NCBI RefSeq assembly: GCF_003259505.1
Contig: NZ_QLLK01000006.1
Coordinates: forward strand, 248,001 to 312,000
Reading direction: 5' to 3'
From: Algoriphagus yeomjeoni
GTDB lineage: Bacteria > Bacteroidota > Bacteroidia > Cytophagales > Cyclobacteriaceae
Length of the DNA: 64,000 nucleotides
Below are positions 1 through 8,534 of the stretch, piece after piece. The notes beneath the pieces were generated by a model. It was not told the DNA's origin and made no database searches. It saw only the letters and a program-made list of their open reading frames with translations. A program made the translations under genes and the position numbers. Positions within the stretch are counted from its first letter, which is position 1; each line of letters begins with the position of its first letter.

Positions 1-33
1 CGTATCTCTAAATAAGTAGGGTTGACACATTCC

Positions 34-81
34 AAAAAACTCCTTCAGATTGAAACTATTCATTTTAATTTGAAGGAGTTT
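34..81 (-). terminator. Hairpin terminator of the esterase gene
   Basis: An 11-bp inverted repeat (arms 37-47 and 71-81) overlaps the last codons of the esterase gene. On the minus strand it is followed by a T run (A run at 34-39 on plus). The 23-base loop is long for an intrinsic terminator, so this is a moderate call. Confidence 0.5.
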
Positions 82-1150
82 GTCCATTCAGATAGGTATT
101 GAAAAATGGCAACAGCTCGGTGAAAATCCTTCCTTCGAAACCATCCAGCATATTTCCATGGTCGCCAATGTATTCTTCAGCAAAATGATGGATTCGGTAC
201 GATTCCAATTTCTTGCTGAACTCTAAACTGGTGTAAGGGATATGGGAAAAGTCCTCATTCCGACCCCAATCTATTTTCAATGCTGTAAGGCTTCTCAACT
301 GGGGGAGATAGTCATCAATCATGTAATAAGGGAACTCTGCTTCCCATTTTCTGATTACTTCCGAATTGTAAACCACACTGTCATCTAGGTATGTAACGGG
401 AAAATCTGCTTTTAGCTCCTTATTTGAAATGTTCGGTGAATAAACCCGTGCCATCGCAGTGAATACCGCCGCAAAAAAACCATTGAATTCACCAGTTTGA
501 CCAGACTCTGCCAGGCCTTGTAGTATCGCTTCTTCATCATTCAGTTGGCTGATGCGCTTGAATGCAGGGTTGGAAAGAGAAAAATCTCCATGCCAATTCA
601 AAACAGCAGGACTGAGTGAATAAACAGCGCTGAATGTGTCCGCAAACAACATCCCTACCTTAAGCGCACCATTTCCTCCCATCGAATGCCCACACAACCC
701 TCGACTGGCACGGTCAGGAATAGTTCTGAAATTCTCATCCATATATTGGACTACATCTTTACCGATGTAATCTGCCCAATTTCCTGAACCTTCTGAGTTG
801 GTGTAAAAACTACCCTGCATCCGCGTGTTGCTATTTGGAGCAACCACGATCATAGGTCGCATCTTACCAGTCTTGATGGCTTCATCGAGTAATCGCTTAA
901 AATCAATCCACACACTCATCATCACGGTGTCTGTGCCTCCATATCCATGCAGAACATAGATTACCGGGTAGCGGTGATTTCCATTTTCATAGCCCTGAGG
1001 CAAGTAGATTGATAATTGGCGTAAGGGATCTTCTCCTGCTTCATTGTTTTGTAAAGAAGCTGCAAGAAATTCCCGCCTTTCTAAGTTGCCCTGAGCAATA
1101 CCTGCGAAAGAAATGCTAAGAAGGAATAGGCTGAATACTATCTTTTTCAT
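65..1150 (-). CDS. Secreted esterase, enterochelin-esterase-like (PF00756 type)
   Basis: This is a 361-residue alpha/beta hydrolase with a clear signal peptide (residues 1-19, ending in IAQ), so it should be exported. The nucleophile elbow GHSMGG places the catalytic serine at residue 156. A DWGRNEDF segment near the C-terminus can supply the acid, and the DHGNM motif gives the histidine at about 331. The oxyanion region is LHGYGG at 67-72. Families of this type include acetylxylan, feruloyl and trilactone esterases and S-formylglutathione hydrolase relatives, so the substrate is open. It stands alone on the minus strand, with a terminator hairpin overlapping its 3' end. Confidence 0.85.
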   Translation of the reverse strand: MKKIVFSLFLLSISFAGIAQGNLERREFLAASLQNNEAGEDPLRQLSIYLPQGYENGNHRYPVIYVLHGYGGTDTVMMSVWIDFKRLLDEAIKTGKMRPMIVVAPNSNTRMQGSFYTNSEGSGNWADYIGKDVVQYMDENFRTIPDRASRGLCGHSMGGNGALKVGMLFADTFSAVYSLSPAVLNWHGDFSLSNPAFKRISQLNDEEAILQGLAESGQTGEFNGFFAAVFTAMARVYSPNISNKELKADFPVTYLDDSVVYNSEVIRKWEAEFPYYMIDDYLPQLRSLTALKIDWGRNEDFSHIPYTSLEFSKKLESYRIHHFAEEYIGDHGNMLDGFEGRIFTELLPFFNTYLNGQTPSN

Positions 1151-1283
1151 AGTAATATGTTGTTATAGATTCACTGGATCTAATCTAAGTTCAACATTTA
1201 ATTTCTTATGTTTTATATACTTTAAAATTTCTTAGAATAAATCCCTAACTATTCAAAATATTATGTCTTTGCTCATCAGGCTA

Positions 1284-1302
1284 GATGACCGAAGCGGCCT
1301 CA
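1284..1302. repeat. Dispersed repeat fragment shared with 38831-38846
   Basis: Bases 1287-1302 are the exact reverse complement of 38831-38846 (16 bp, core GACCGAAGCGGCCTC). Both copies lie between genes. The GATGACC start of this copy also resembles the GGTCATC at 38850-38856. It looks like a remnant of an intergenic repeat family; the family name is unknown to me. Confidence 0.55.
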
Positions 1303-1345
1303 GTGTACTTCCCTAAATAGCATTGACTGTTTGGTTAAAGCATTT

Positions 1346-1828
1346 TCAACTGAAAACGCTCATTATGTAAAAGGCAATTGTCGCAGCACCAATGACCCAA
1401 AGCAACCAGTAAGGTTTTCTTTTCAGCGGATTTTTACCCCAAAATGCCAAAGTCAACCTCATCATTAGAGGACGGTTCTTGGCAATCCAATTGTAGGTGT
1501 GATCACTGATCTTTTGGAAGATTGGTGAATATTTATACCATTGATGCCAGTGCTTTTTAGGTTTTTTGAAGTAGTAAAAAGTTCGGAATGCTGAATCTGG
1601 ACCACTAAATACTGAACCATCGCTCTCGATCAATCGAGATGCTTTTTTGAAATCTTTAAGCGAAATATCAGGAAACTTAGAAGCGGCATCCTGAAAGGTC
1701 ATGTAGTCCAAACCTTCTGTTTTGCTTTTCCATACGATGATCCAATATTTGCAAAATCCACATTCTCCATCCCAGATAAATAGGGGCTGATCGGGTGGGT
1801 GGGTAGTCTTATGGATTTTGGTGAACAT
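1346..1828 (-). CDS. DCC-family thiol-disulfide oxidoreductase-like protein (DUF393)
   Basis: This 160-residue protein begins with the family hallmark: a hydrophobic strand followed by DGECGFC (cysteines at 23 and 26), the D-x-x-C-x-x-C motif of the DUF393/DCC family. The C-terminus carries one membrane segment (about residues 141-158, LLWVIGAATIAFYIMSVF), so it is probably anchored in the inner membrane. The family is predicted from its thioredoxin-like motif to act in thiol redox chemistry, but no substrate is established. It is separated from the downstream esterase gene by about 195 bp, so it is probably expressed on its own. Confidence 0.8.
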   Translation of the reverse strand: MFTKIHKTTHPPDQPLFIWDGECGFCKYWIIVWKSKTEGLDYMTFQDAASKFPDISLKDFKKASRLIESDGSVFSGPDSAFRTFYYFKKPKKHWHQWYKYSPIFQKISDHTYNWIAKNRPLMMRLTLAFWGKNPLKRKPYWLLWVIGAATIAFYIMSVFS

Positions 1829-1923
1829 GTATACTACTTTTTGAAAAAGATTTAATACTAATTCTACGAGTATAATGGCTAAATGATGTTGCTGTTTATT
1901 TAATAGTAAACAGCTGTAAATAT

Positions 1924-3480
1924 CTATTGATTATAACCATCCTCCACTTTCAAGCTTCTCAGAGTATTTTCCAAAATCAACACGCTTGGAAGTTCCTCAA
2001 TTCCCTGAATAACCAGCTTTGTATATTCTAAGGTGTTATGCAGATACGCGCCTAGGACTATATCTTTATCCCCATCGGCATCCAGATCTCCCACATCCAA
2101 AGTCATCCATTTTCCTAAAGCCGCTTCAGGAATGTACTTGGGTTGGAAAGTCATATTTCCTACATTTTCAAAAAGTAAAAACTGATGTTTAGGATTCTCA
2201 AGCTCATCGTAAAAAGCAATGGTAGCAAAGTCTAAATCTCCATCTGCATCAAAATCCAACATCATTGCTTTGGCTGCCCCATATTGAGGATAAAACCAAG
2301 TCTCTTCAAAAGTACCATTCCGGTTGTTTTCATAAATTCTGAATCCATGATAAGGTTTTGAAACAGCCGAATAATCCCAATTATCTCCATTGCTAACAAG
2401 CAAATCCAGTTCTCCATCTGCATTCAGGTCTTGCAGTTCGAAATAACTAGAACCCATCACAGGAGAGAATTTCAACAAAATCTTCTCAGCCTCGAATTGA
2501 CCATTTCCTTGATTGTAAAAAACAGAAATTCGCTCATTTCCTTGACAGAAAAGCGCTATAATATCCAATTTTCCGTCTTGATTTAAGTCGGCAACTTCTA
2601 TTTTCCTAGCGCCGGCTCCACCAAGCTCAATAGGAGTAGCAGTTAAATTTCCATCTGGATAAACGGAGATATTTCCTCCATGATGCCCATAATTACAAAG
2701 CAAGAAGTCAGGCTTGCCATCCTTTTCTAGATCCTCCCAAACTCCAAATACTGGTCTAGGTAGCTGATCCAGCACTTGAGACCAACTATCAGAATTCAAA
2801 TCCATTTCATAAAGTCCTCCTTGAGAAAGATCACTTGGAGCAATGGATCCAATGGAAATAATATTGAAAATATTGGGTGCTTTTTTAATGAAATCTACTG
2901 CTGGACTGGCAGTCTGGGGAAGGGTGTAAAGTTCATCCGTCTGAACCTTTACATAGAGTTGATTTGCAGTGGCATCGGCAATAAATAGCTCAGATCTTTC
3001 CTCATTGATCGCCACCAAGCTAGTTTTTGGGCTTTGTATGCCTTCTATGAAAAGCTTTTTTGCGGTAAAGTTCTGCAGAGGTTCAGGATTTTCTTTTGGG
3101 TTTTGTAAAGGCAACTCCTTAGGAGCTTCTGTACTATAAAAATCCACAATCGCTTGAAAATCGGCGACACTGACCGTAGCCGAGGAGGGATAAACGCCAA
3201 GTTTTTTGCTAGTATAGATTTCCTCGGAGGATTTGTTCTCATAAACCCCCAAAGTATCCTGCGCAGCTTTTATCCCCATCATTGCTGCCATTTGAGGAAG
3301 TACCTGCTGCTTCCAAATAGCCTGAGGCAAAATGGAAGGAGAGGGAAAAGCATGACAGGAGCCGCAGTAGCTTTCCGCCAGCATTTTCCCCTTTAGCGAG
3401 GCTTCCTCTTGAGCTTGAGCTATGCAGCACCCCAGAATGGAGAGAGATCCTAGGAAAAAAGATTTTCGAAAAAGAGACAT
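1924..3480 (-). CDS. Secreted cytochrome c / FG-GAP (VCBS) repeat fusion protein
   Basis: This is a 518-residue exported protein. The signal peptide (residues 1-24) contains LSILGC, which could also be read as a lipobox. A c-type heme site CGSCH sits at residues 39-43, with methionines in QMAAMMG as possible axial ligands, so the first 120 residues look like a small cytochrome c domain. The rest carries about five FG-GAP/VCBS calcium-loop repeats of the type DxxxDGxxD (DLNQDGKLD, DLNADGELD, DFDADGDLD, DLDADGDKD and a weaker DLEKDGKPD), which should form a beta-propeller. By analogy it may be a periplasmic or surface electron-transfer protein, but substrate and partner are unknown. The next gene on minus is an epimerase 108 bp upstream; no operon is obvious. 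Confidence 0.75.
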   Translation of the reverse strand: MSLFRKSFFLGSLSILGCCIAQAQEEASLKGKMLAESYCGSCHAFPSPSILPQAIWKQQVLPQMAAMMGIKAAQDTLGVYENKSSEEIYTSKKLGVYPSSATVSVADFQAIVDFYSTEAPKELPLQNPKENPEPLQNFTAKKLFIEGIQSPKTSLVAINEERSELFIADATANQLYVKVQTDELYTLPQTASPAVDFIKKAPNIFNIISIGSIAPSDLSQGGLYEMDLNSDSWSQVLDQLPRPVFGVWEDLEKDGKPDFLLCNYGHHGGNISVYPDGNLTATPIELGGAGARKIEVADLNQDGKLDIIALFCQGNERISVFYNQGNGQFEAEKILLKFSPVMGSSYFELQDLNADGELDLLVSNGDNWDYSAVSKPYHGFRIYENNRNGTFEETWFYPQYGAAKAMMLDFDADGDLDFATIAFYDELENPKHQFLLFENVGNMTFQPKYIPEAALGKWMTLDVGDLDADGDKDIVLGAYLHNTLEYTKLVIQGIEELPSVLILENTLRSLKVEDGYNQ

Positions 3481-3588
3481 TTCCTACCTGTATCGAAATT
3501 ATTATGAAGGAGAAGATTCTGATTGCTCAATAGCTGGAACAAATTGCCAAGTGGGGTTTTCGTTAGTTTTCGAATACGCGCCTATTAT

Positions 3589-4491
3589 TCACTCCCATTT
3601 CACATACTTCTGCCAGTTATGCTGCTCTTTGAAGCCTAGCACTTCACGGATTTTTAGGTTTGAAAACAAAGCTTCATGTTCTCCCATTTCCCGTGTAATT
3701 GGCACACCAGGGAAAAAGGTTTCTGCCAGTTCTTTGGTTGGGATTACTGCACCGTTATGGTCATTTCCTGCATTGAAAATCTGAAAACCCAAACCGTCTT
3801 TTTGCAGGCATAAATTCACAATCTGGCCTAAATCACGGGCATCTATATAGCAGAATGCATTCCTGCGGCGCACTTCTGGATTTTTGAAATAATGAGGGAA
3901 AAGTTCCGCATACTCATGCGGCTCGATCACATTCCCTATACGTAGGGCATAAATATCTATTCCTGATCTCCGCTGAAATCCTCGCGCGGTTTTCTCATTC
4001 ACCACCTTTGAAATACCATAACTATCCATAGGATCCACATCATAATCTTCTTCCAATGGAAGTGATTTGGGGTCAGTTTTTCCATCTGAAAAACAGATCC
4101 CGTAGGTAGTCTCTGAAGAAGCAATAACCACCTTCTTTATTCCCAGCTTTACAGCGGCTTCTATCACGTTGTACGTACCTACGGTGTTAACTCGAAAAGT
4201 TTCATTGTCCGGATTGATGAGGATTCTTGGAACTGCGGCGAAATGCACCACAGCATCGAATTTTGGCACACCATTTCCAGGTTCCAGTTCCTCCAAGTTG
4301 GCGTATGAACTCATCGCATTAAACATTTGTCCGGAATCTGTGATGTCTGCAATCAAATTATCAACCCCCGGATGATCCAGCGGTTTTAAGTCAACATTCA
4401 TCACGCTATGGCCCTGATTAAGCAGGTAAGGGATGACATGTTTTCCAGCTTTTCCTGATCCTCCAGTGAAAAATATTCGCATTTTCTTCAT
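3589..4491 (-). CDS. NAD-dependent epimerase/dehydratase (extended SDR)
   Basis: This 300-residue cytosolic Rossmann-fold enzyme shows the extended short-chain dehydrogenase signatures. The nucleotide loop TGGSGKAG is at residues 9-16, an acidic residue after strand 2 (NVDLKP) favours NAD, and the active site has Ser125/126 in IASSETT and YGISK with Tyr158 and Lys162. Homologous enzymes act on nucleotide sugars or uronic acids. The short length and the lack of a sugar-nucleotide gene cluster make the substrate uncertain. The start at 4491 (MKKMRIFF) fits the family, with MRIFF three codons later as an alternative. Confidence 0.8.
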   Translation of the reverse strand: MKKMRIFFTGGSGKAGKHVIPYLLNQGHSVMNVDLKPLDHPGVDNLIADITDSGQMFNAMSSYANLEELEPGNGVPKFDAVVHFAAVPRILINPDNETFRVNTVGTYNVIEAAVKLGIKKVVIASSETTYGICFSDGKTDPKSLPLEEDYDVDPMDSYGISKVVNEKTARGFQRRSGIDIYALRIGNVIEPHEYAELFPHYFKNPEVRRRNAFCYIDARDLGQIVNLCLQKDGLGFQIFNAGNDHNGAVIPTKELAETFFPGVPITREMGEHEALFSNLKIREVLGFKEQHNWQKYVKWE

Positions 4492-4734
4492 GTATGGTTA
4501 AAATTTACCTTTTATTGTTTTTCAATTGTTTGTGATAAAATTGATTTTGATTTCAAACTCATCTTATCAAATTCCAAGTTAGGAAGAATTGAATTAGTTA
4601 GCGTAGAGGCTGGCTAAAGCGAACTTAGATTTACCTCTTTAGTGAAATTTCAGGCACTGAATCTTTTTCAACCTTCTTCCGTTATTCTAGCCCTTGCCTG
4701 TCAAATTACTCAATTGTGAATTTGAACTTTCATA

Positions 4735-4766
4735 TTTGGCATTGGCAACAGGCAAAAGTATCTTTG
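4735..4766 (+). promoter_or_regulatory. Bacteroidota-type promoter for aguBA
   Basis: TTTG at 4735-4738 and TATCTTTG at 4759-4766 are separated by 20 bp. This matches the Bacteroidota housekeeping pattern (-33 TTG, -7 TAnnTTTG) exactly. Transcription would start near 4773, giving a short leader of about 20 bases before the GTG start of aguB. Confidence 0.7.
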
Positions 4767-4793
4767 TATCCTTAATCTTAAAACGAATCTATA

Positions 4794-5669
4794 GTGGCAA
4801 ATAAAACTGTAAAAGTGGGCTTGGTCCAGTTGAGTTGTTCTGCTGATGTGGCAAATAACCTTGAAAAAACAATTACCGGTGTGCGTGAGGCTGCGGCTCA
4901 GGGAGCCCAGGTGGTTGTACTTCAGGAGCTGTTCCGTTCTCTATATTTTTGTGATGTAGAAGACTATGAAAACTTCAAACTAGCTGAATCCATCCCTGGT
5001 CCGTCTACGGATACCTTTGGAGCTTTGGCAAAGGAGCTTGGGGTTGTGATCGTGGCTTCACTTTTTGAGAAAAGAGCGGAAGGACTTTACCATAATACGA
5101 CTGCAGTTTTGGATGCAGATGGTACTTACCTTGGCAAATACCGGAAAATGCATATCCCTGATGATCCAGGATACTTTGAGAAATTTTATTTCACACCTGG
5201 AGATTTAGGATATAAGGTTTTCCCAACGAAGTTTGGCAACATAGGTGTACTAATTTGCTGGGATCAGTGGTATCCGGAAGCAGCCAGAATCACGGCTTTG
5301 AAAGGAGCGGACTTCCTAGTTTATCCAACGGCTATAGGTTGGCACAAGGATCAGGATGGACTGACCAATGACGAGCAGTACGGAGCTTGGCAAACAATCC
5401 AGCGCTCTCATGCCGTGGCAAATGGAATCCCAGTTGTATCAGTAAACCGTTGCGGAATTGAGGGAGATATGAAATTCTGGGGAGGTTCTTTTGTTTCCAA
5501 TCCTTTTGGAAGAGTAGTTTTTAAAGCTTCCCATGAGGAGGAGCAAATTCATGTGGAAGAACTTGATTTTGCCGGATCTGATAGATACAGGACGCACTGG
5601 CCTTTCTTGAGAGACCGTAGAATTGATTCCTATCAGCCAATCACCAAGCGATACTTGGACGAAGAATAA
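4794..5669 (+). CDS. aguB: N-carbamoylputrescine amidase
   Basis: This carbon-nitrogen hydrolase (nitrilase superfamily) of 291 residues should hydrolyse N-carbamoylputrescine to putrescine, CO2 and ammonia in the cytosol. The Glu-Lys-Cys triad is visible: E45 in LQELF, K118 in YRKMHIPDD and C155 in LICWDQWYPE. The start codon is GTG, chosen because the protein begins with the expected VKVGLVQ strand and because a good promoter lies just upstream. It is followed after 6 bp by the agmatine deiminase gene, which makes the preceding reaction, so substrate assignment is strong. Putrescine synthesis from agmatine by this two-enzyme route is common in Bacteroidota. Confidence 0.93.
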   Translation: MANKTVKVGLVQLSCSADVANNLEKTITGVREAAAQGAQVVVLQELFRSLYFCDVEDYENFKLAESIPGPSTDTFGALAKELGVVIVASLFEKRAEGLYHNTTAVLDADGTYLGKYRKMHIPDDPGYFEKFYFTPGDLGYKVFPTKFGNIGVLICWDQWYPEAARITALKGADFLVYPTAIGWHKDQDGLTNDEQYGAWQTIQRSHAVANGIPVVSVNRCGIEGDMKFWGGSFVSNPFGRVVFKASHEEEQIHVEELDFAGSDRYRTHWPFLRDRRIDSYQPITKRYLDEE

Positions 5670-5675
5670 CCATTC

Positions 5676-6749
5676 ATGACAGATATCTTTTCAATTGCCA
5701 AGTCAGGTACAAAAACTCCTGCTGAACTGGGATATTATTTTCCCGCAGAATTTGCTCCTCAGGAATCCATGTGGCTTAGTTGGCCACATAAGGAAGCTTC
5801 GTGGCCGGGAAAAATCGATACGATTTATTCCCCATATTCTCTTTTTATCAAGGAGGTTTCCAATGGTCAAAAGGTAAATATCAACGTGGCAGATGAGGCC
5901 ATGATATCTTTTGCTTTGGCACATCTGGAAAAGGCTGAAGTGAACTTGGAGAAAATCAAATTTCACTTTTTCCCTACCAACGATGCATGGTGCAGAGATC
6001 ATGGACCGGCTTTCCTGATCAATCCAAAAGCTGAGCAGAAGAAGGTGATTGTGAAATGGAATTACAATGCCTGGGGTGAAAAGTATCCGCCGCATGATCT
6101 GGATAATCAGATTCCTATCAGGATCGCCGAGGAATTGGGGATTCCATGCTTTAAACCTGGAATGGTGATGGAAGGCGGTTCTGTAGAATTCAACGGAAAA
6201 GGAACACTCTTGACTTCAGAGGCTTGCTTACTGAATGAAAATAGAAATCCGCATTTGAAGCAGGAGCAAATTGAAAAATACCTTTGTGACTTTTACGGGG
6301 TGAATCATATCCTGTGGGTAGGTGATGGAATCGTCGGCGATGATACCGATGGGCATATTGATGACATTACTCGCTTTGTAAATGAGGACACCGTAGTGAC
6401 TGTGGTGGAGGAGAATAGAGCTGATGAAAATCATCAGTTATTGCAGGATAATCTAGATCGCCTGAAAAAAATGCGATTAGAGGATGGGAAACAATTGAAT
6501 ATTGTGGAGCTACCTATGCCTGGCCCGGTCGTTTATGAAGATCAGCGTCTTCCTGCCTCTTACGCCAATTTTTACATTGCCAATGATTCTGTTATCGTAC
6601 CAACGTTCAGAGATAAAAATGATCAACAAGCCTTGGATATAATTTCTGGCTGCTTTCCTAATCGTAAAGTAGTTGGGATTGATAGCACAGATATTATTTG
6701 GGGGCTGGGTAGTTTTCATTGCTTGAGTCAACAGGAACCGGCTGTATAG
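5676..6749 (+). CDS. aguA: Agmatine deiminase (agmatine iminohydrolase)
   Basis: This 357-residue guanidine-modifying enzyme converts agmatine to N-carbamoylputrescine and ammonia. Family signatures are present: WPHKEASWPG near the N-terminus, the conserved EGGS strand, DTDGHIDDITRF containing the catalytic His/Asp pair, and the C-terminal nucleophile C349 in GSFHCLSQQEP. Length and motifs are typical of the family. It lies 6 bp after aguB, so both are co-transcribed from the promoter at 4735-4766. A 7-bp inverted repeat (6742-6748 and 6757-6763) overlaps the stop codon; it lacks a T tail, so it is at most a weak terminator or an mRNA-end stabiliser. Confidence 0.95.
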   Translation: MTDIFSIAKSGTKTPAELGYYFPAEFAPQESMWLSWPHKEASWPGKIDTIYSPYSLFIKEVSNGQKVNINVADEAMISFALAHLEKAEVNLEKIKFHFFPTNDAWCRDHGPAFLINPKAEQKKVIVKWNYNAWGEKYPPHDLDNQIPIRIAEELGIPCFKPGMVMEGGSVEFNGKGTLLTSEACLLNENRNPHLKQEQIEKYLCDFYGVNHILWVGDGIVGDDTDGHIDDITRFVNEDTVVTVVEENRADENHQLLQDNLDRLKKMRLEDGKQLNIVELPMPGPVVYEDQRLPASYANFYIANDSVIVPTFRDKNDQQALDIISGCFPNRKVVGIDSTDIIWGLGSFHCLSQQEPAV

Positions 6750-6797
6750 TTTGCGGTATACAGTCGCAGTGATCAGTCAGGCCTGTTAATATTAATT

Positions 6798-6866
6798 TCA
6801 TTGCGAGCAATGCACGGCAATCCAGTCAGCATTAACAGATTGCTTCTTCGTACCTCCTCGCAATGA
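6798..6866. repeat. REP-like extragenic palindrome
   Basis: A 10-bp perfect outer inverted repeat (TCATTGCGAG at 6798-6807, CTCGCAATGA at 6857-6866) encloses an inner one (GCAATC at 6817-6822, GATTGC at 6838-6843). The nested palindrome fills the gap between aguA and the next gene. It resembles the short repetitive extragenic palindromes found in many Bacteroidota genomes; a CATCATTGCGG string recurs at 38918-38928. Confidence 0.6.
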
Positions 6867-6926
6867 CGTTAGCTTAGAGCGATCTTAATTTCTGCTCTTG
6901 TTCGTTTATAAGGAAAATCGTCAACT

Positions 6927-7772
6927 ATGTTTCGAATAATTCCTGCGCTATTTTTAGCATTTTTGATGAGCTCCTGCGCTTTTCAGAATTTACACAGAAC
7001 AAAAGACATCAACTATGTATTCTCCAATTCCCAAGCGGGTTTACCGAGCATGGATTTGGATGTATATGCCCCTAAAAAAGCTGAGAACCTTCCAGTGTTG
7101 GTGTTTTTCTATGGTGGAAGTTGGAAATCGGGAAAAAAGGAGATGTATCACTTTCTTGGAAATAGATTGGCTAGAAGAGAAGTGGTCGTTGTGCTTGCTG
7201 ATTACCCTTTGTCTCCCGATTATGAGATTCCAGCTATGCAGAAATCAGCGTTGGCAGCGGTGAATTGGACAAAGGATAACATTGCACGTTACGGTGGGGA
7301 TCCAGATCAAATATTTGTTTCTGGTCATTCGGCTGGAGGGCATTTGGCTTCATTGATTGCTGTGAAAGAAGATAAATTAGAACCTTCGGCGAACGGAAAG
7401 AAACTGGCAGGATCGATTTTACTTGATCCAGCTGGATTAAATATGTATGGGTATTTGGAGGAAACGAGTGAAGGTGAAGGGAAGAAGTATCTAAATGCAT
7501 TCACAGATGACCCAGCCATTTGGAAACAATATTCATCAATGTACTTTTTAACCGATGAATTGACTCCTATGCTAATTTTGGAAGGGGAAAGAACTTATCC
7601 TAGCATTCGAGCAGGCAGGGAACGATTCATGAAACGAATAGACGAAAAGGGAATTAAAGATGTGAAGGTGAAAATCTACCCGAAGAAAAAACATATTCCC
7701 ATGATTACGCAGTTTCTATGGACTGGAAGTAGCGTGTATAAGGATGTGCTGAGATTTATTAAAGAGAATTAA
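6927..7772 (+). CDS. Lipoprotein carboxylesterase (alpha/beta hydrolase)
   Basis: This 281-residue protein has a lipoprotein signal ending in LMSSC (lipidated Cys17), placing it on the outer face of a membrane. The oxyanion region FYGGSWKSG (about 61-69) and the nucleophile motif GHSAGG (Ser135) are those of the BD-FAE/hormone-sensitive-lipase type of alpha/beta hydrolases. KKKHIPM near the C-terminus can supply the catalytic histidine. The natural substrate is not evident; small acyl or feruloyl esters are typical for relatives. It is separated from aguA by a REP-like repeat and from higB by about 60 bp, so it probably has its own promoter. Confidence 0.82.
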   Translation: MFRIIPALFLAFLMSSCAFQNLHRTKDINYVFSNSQAGLPSMDLDVYAPKKAENLPVLVFFYGGSWKSGKKEMYHFLGNRLARREVVVVLADYPLSPDYEIPAMQKSALAAVNWTKDNIARYGGDPDQIFVSGHSAGGHLASLIAVKEDKLEPSANGKKLAGSILLDPAGLNMYGYLEETSEGEGKKYLNAFTDDPAIWKQYSSMYFLTDELTPMLILEGERTYPSIRAGRERFMKRIDEKGIKDVKVKIYPKKKHIPMITQFLWTGSSVYKDVLRFIKEN

Positions 7773-7788
7773 ATGATAGAAATTTTTT

Positions 7789-7805
7789 GTTGGTATAATG
7801 CCAAC
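7789..7805 (+). promoter_or_regulatory. Palindromic operator candidate before higBA
   Basis: GTTGG at 7789-7793 and CCAAC at 7801-7805 form a 17-bp symmetrical site centred on TATAAT (7794-7799). It lies 32 bp before the toxin start. Autoregulation by HigA is normal in this family, so a binding site here is expected; that HigA binds this exact site is inference. Confidence 0.5.
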
Positions 7806-7836
7806 TCCTTAAAATCAATTTCGTTACTTTGTGAAA

Positions 7837-8130
7837 ATGACTATTCTCTACCTAACCAAATTGATTGCATTTGCCAGAAAGCATTCTGATGCGGGCAAAA
7901 GCTTAACAACATGGAGAGTGATTGTTGAAAGTTGTCAATGGAAAAAGAATAAAGATATAATTGATAGTTTCCCTACGGCTAAACTCATCAAAGGAAATAG
8001 AGCAAGGTTTAAAATTGTAGGCAATAAATATCGATTAATAATTGAAGTTGATTTTGATGATGAGATTGTTGAAATCAGATTTATAGGAACTCATAACGAG
8101 TATGATAAAATAGATGCCACTTCCATTTAA
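7837..8130 (+). CDS. higB: HigB-type mRNA interferase toxin
   Basis: This small basic protein (97 residues) belongs to the RelE/HigB toxin superfamily, whose members cleave mRNA on the ribosome. Recognisable features are the N-terminal strand-helix with KHSDAGKSLTTW, followed by GNRARFKIVGNKYRLI and a C-terminal FIGTHNEYDKID, the usual HigB end pattern (GTHxEYDxI). The gene precedes its antitoxin, as in other hig loci. I prefer the ATG at 7837 because it aligns with family N-termini; the GTG at 7831 would add two residues. The antitoxin gene begins 17 bp downstream. Confidence 0.88.
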   Translation: MTILYLTKLIAFARKHSDAGKSLTTWRVIVESCQWKKNKDIIDSFPTAKLIKGNRARFKIVGNKYRLIIEVDFDDEIVEIRFIGTHNEYDKIDATSI

Positions 8131-8147
8131 AATTTTAAGACATCAAT

Positions 8148-8534
8148 ATGCAGACAGACAAAAATTGGTACTTGCTAGAATCTTCTTCTGATTACGAGAA
8201 AGCAGTGAACCGATATGAGGAACTTAAGAATGCTGTGAAAGGTAGCAAAGAGCATAAGGAAAAAATGCTATTAGTTCATCTTATAGCTGATTTTGAAAGC
8301 AAACAATGGGATCTTCCTGATGTAGATCCTGTGGAAATGATTAAAATAAGAATGGAGGATTTTGGCTTTAATGCTACAACATTAGCCAAAGAATATGGAG
8401 ATAAAGGAACCGTTAGCAAAGTGCTAAATTATAAACAGTCACTTTCTTTGACAATGATTAGAAAGTTTAGTGACTTATTGAAAATTCCTCCAGCGTGGTT
8501 GATTAAGGAATACCCCTTAAAGAATGTTTTATGA
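8148..8534 (+). CDS. higA: HigA-type antitoxin with XRE helix-turn-helix
   Basis: This 128-residue protein neutralises the upstream HigB toxin and probably represses the operon. The N-terminal half is helical and acidic. The C-terminal part has an XRE-type helix-turn-helix: LAKEYGDKGTVSKVLNYKQSL, then LTMIRKFSDLLKIPPAWLI. The toxin-first gene order and 17-bp spacing are typical of hig modules. Its last 6 bp overlap the 3' end of the convergent PIN-toxin gene (8529), so two toxin-antitoxin modules meet tail to tail. Confidence 0.87.
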   Translation: MQTDKNWYLLESSSDYEKAVNRYEELKNAVKGSKEHKEKMLLVHLIADFESKQWDLPDVDPVEMIKIRMEDFGFNATTLAKEYGDKGTVSKVLNYKQSLSLTMIRKFSDLLKIPPAWLIKEYPLKNVL

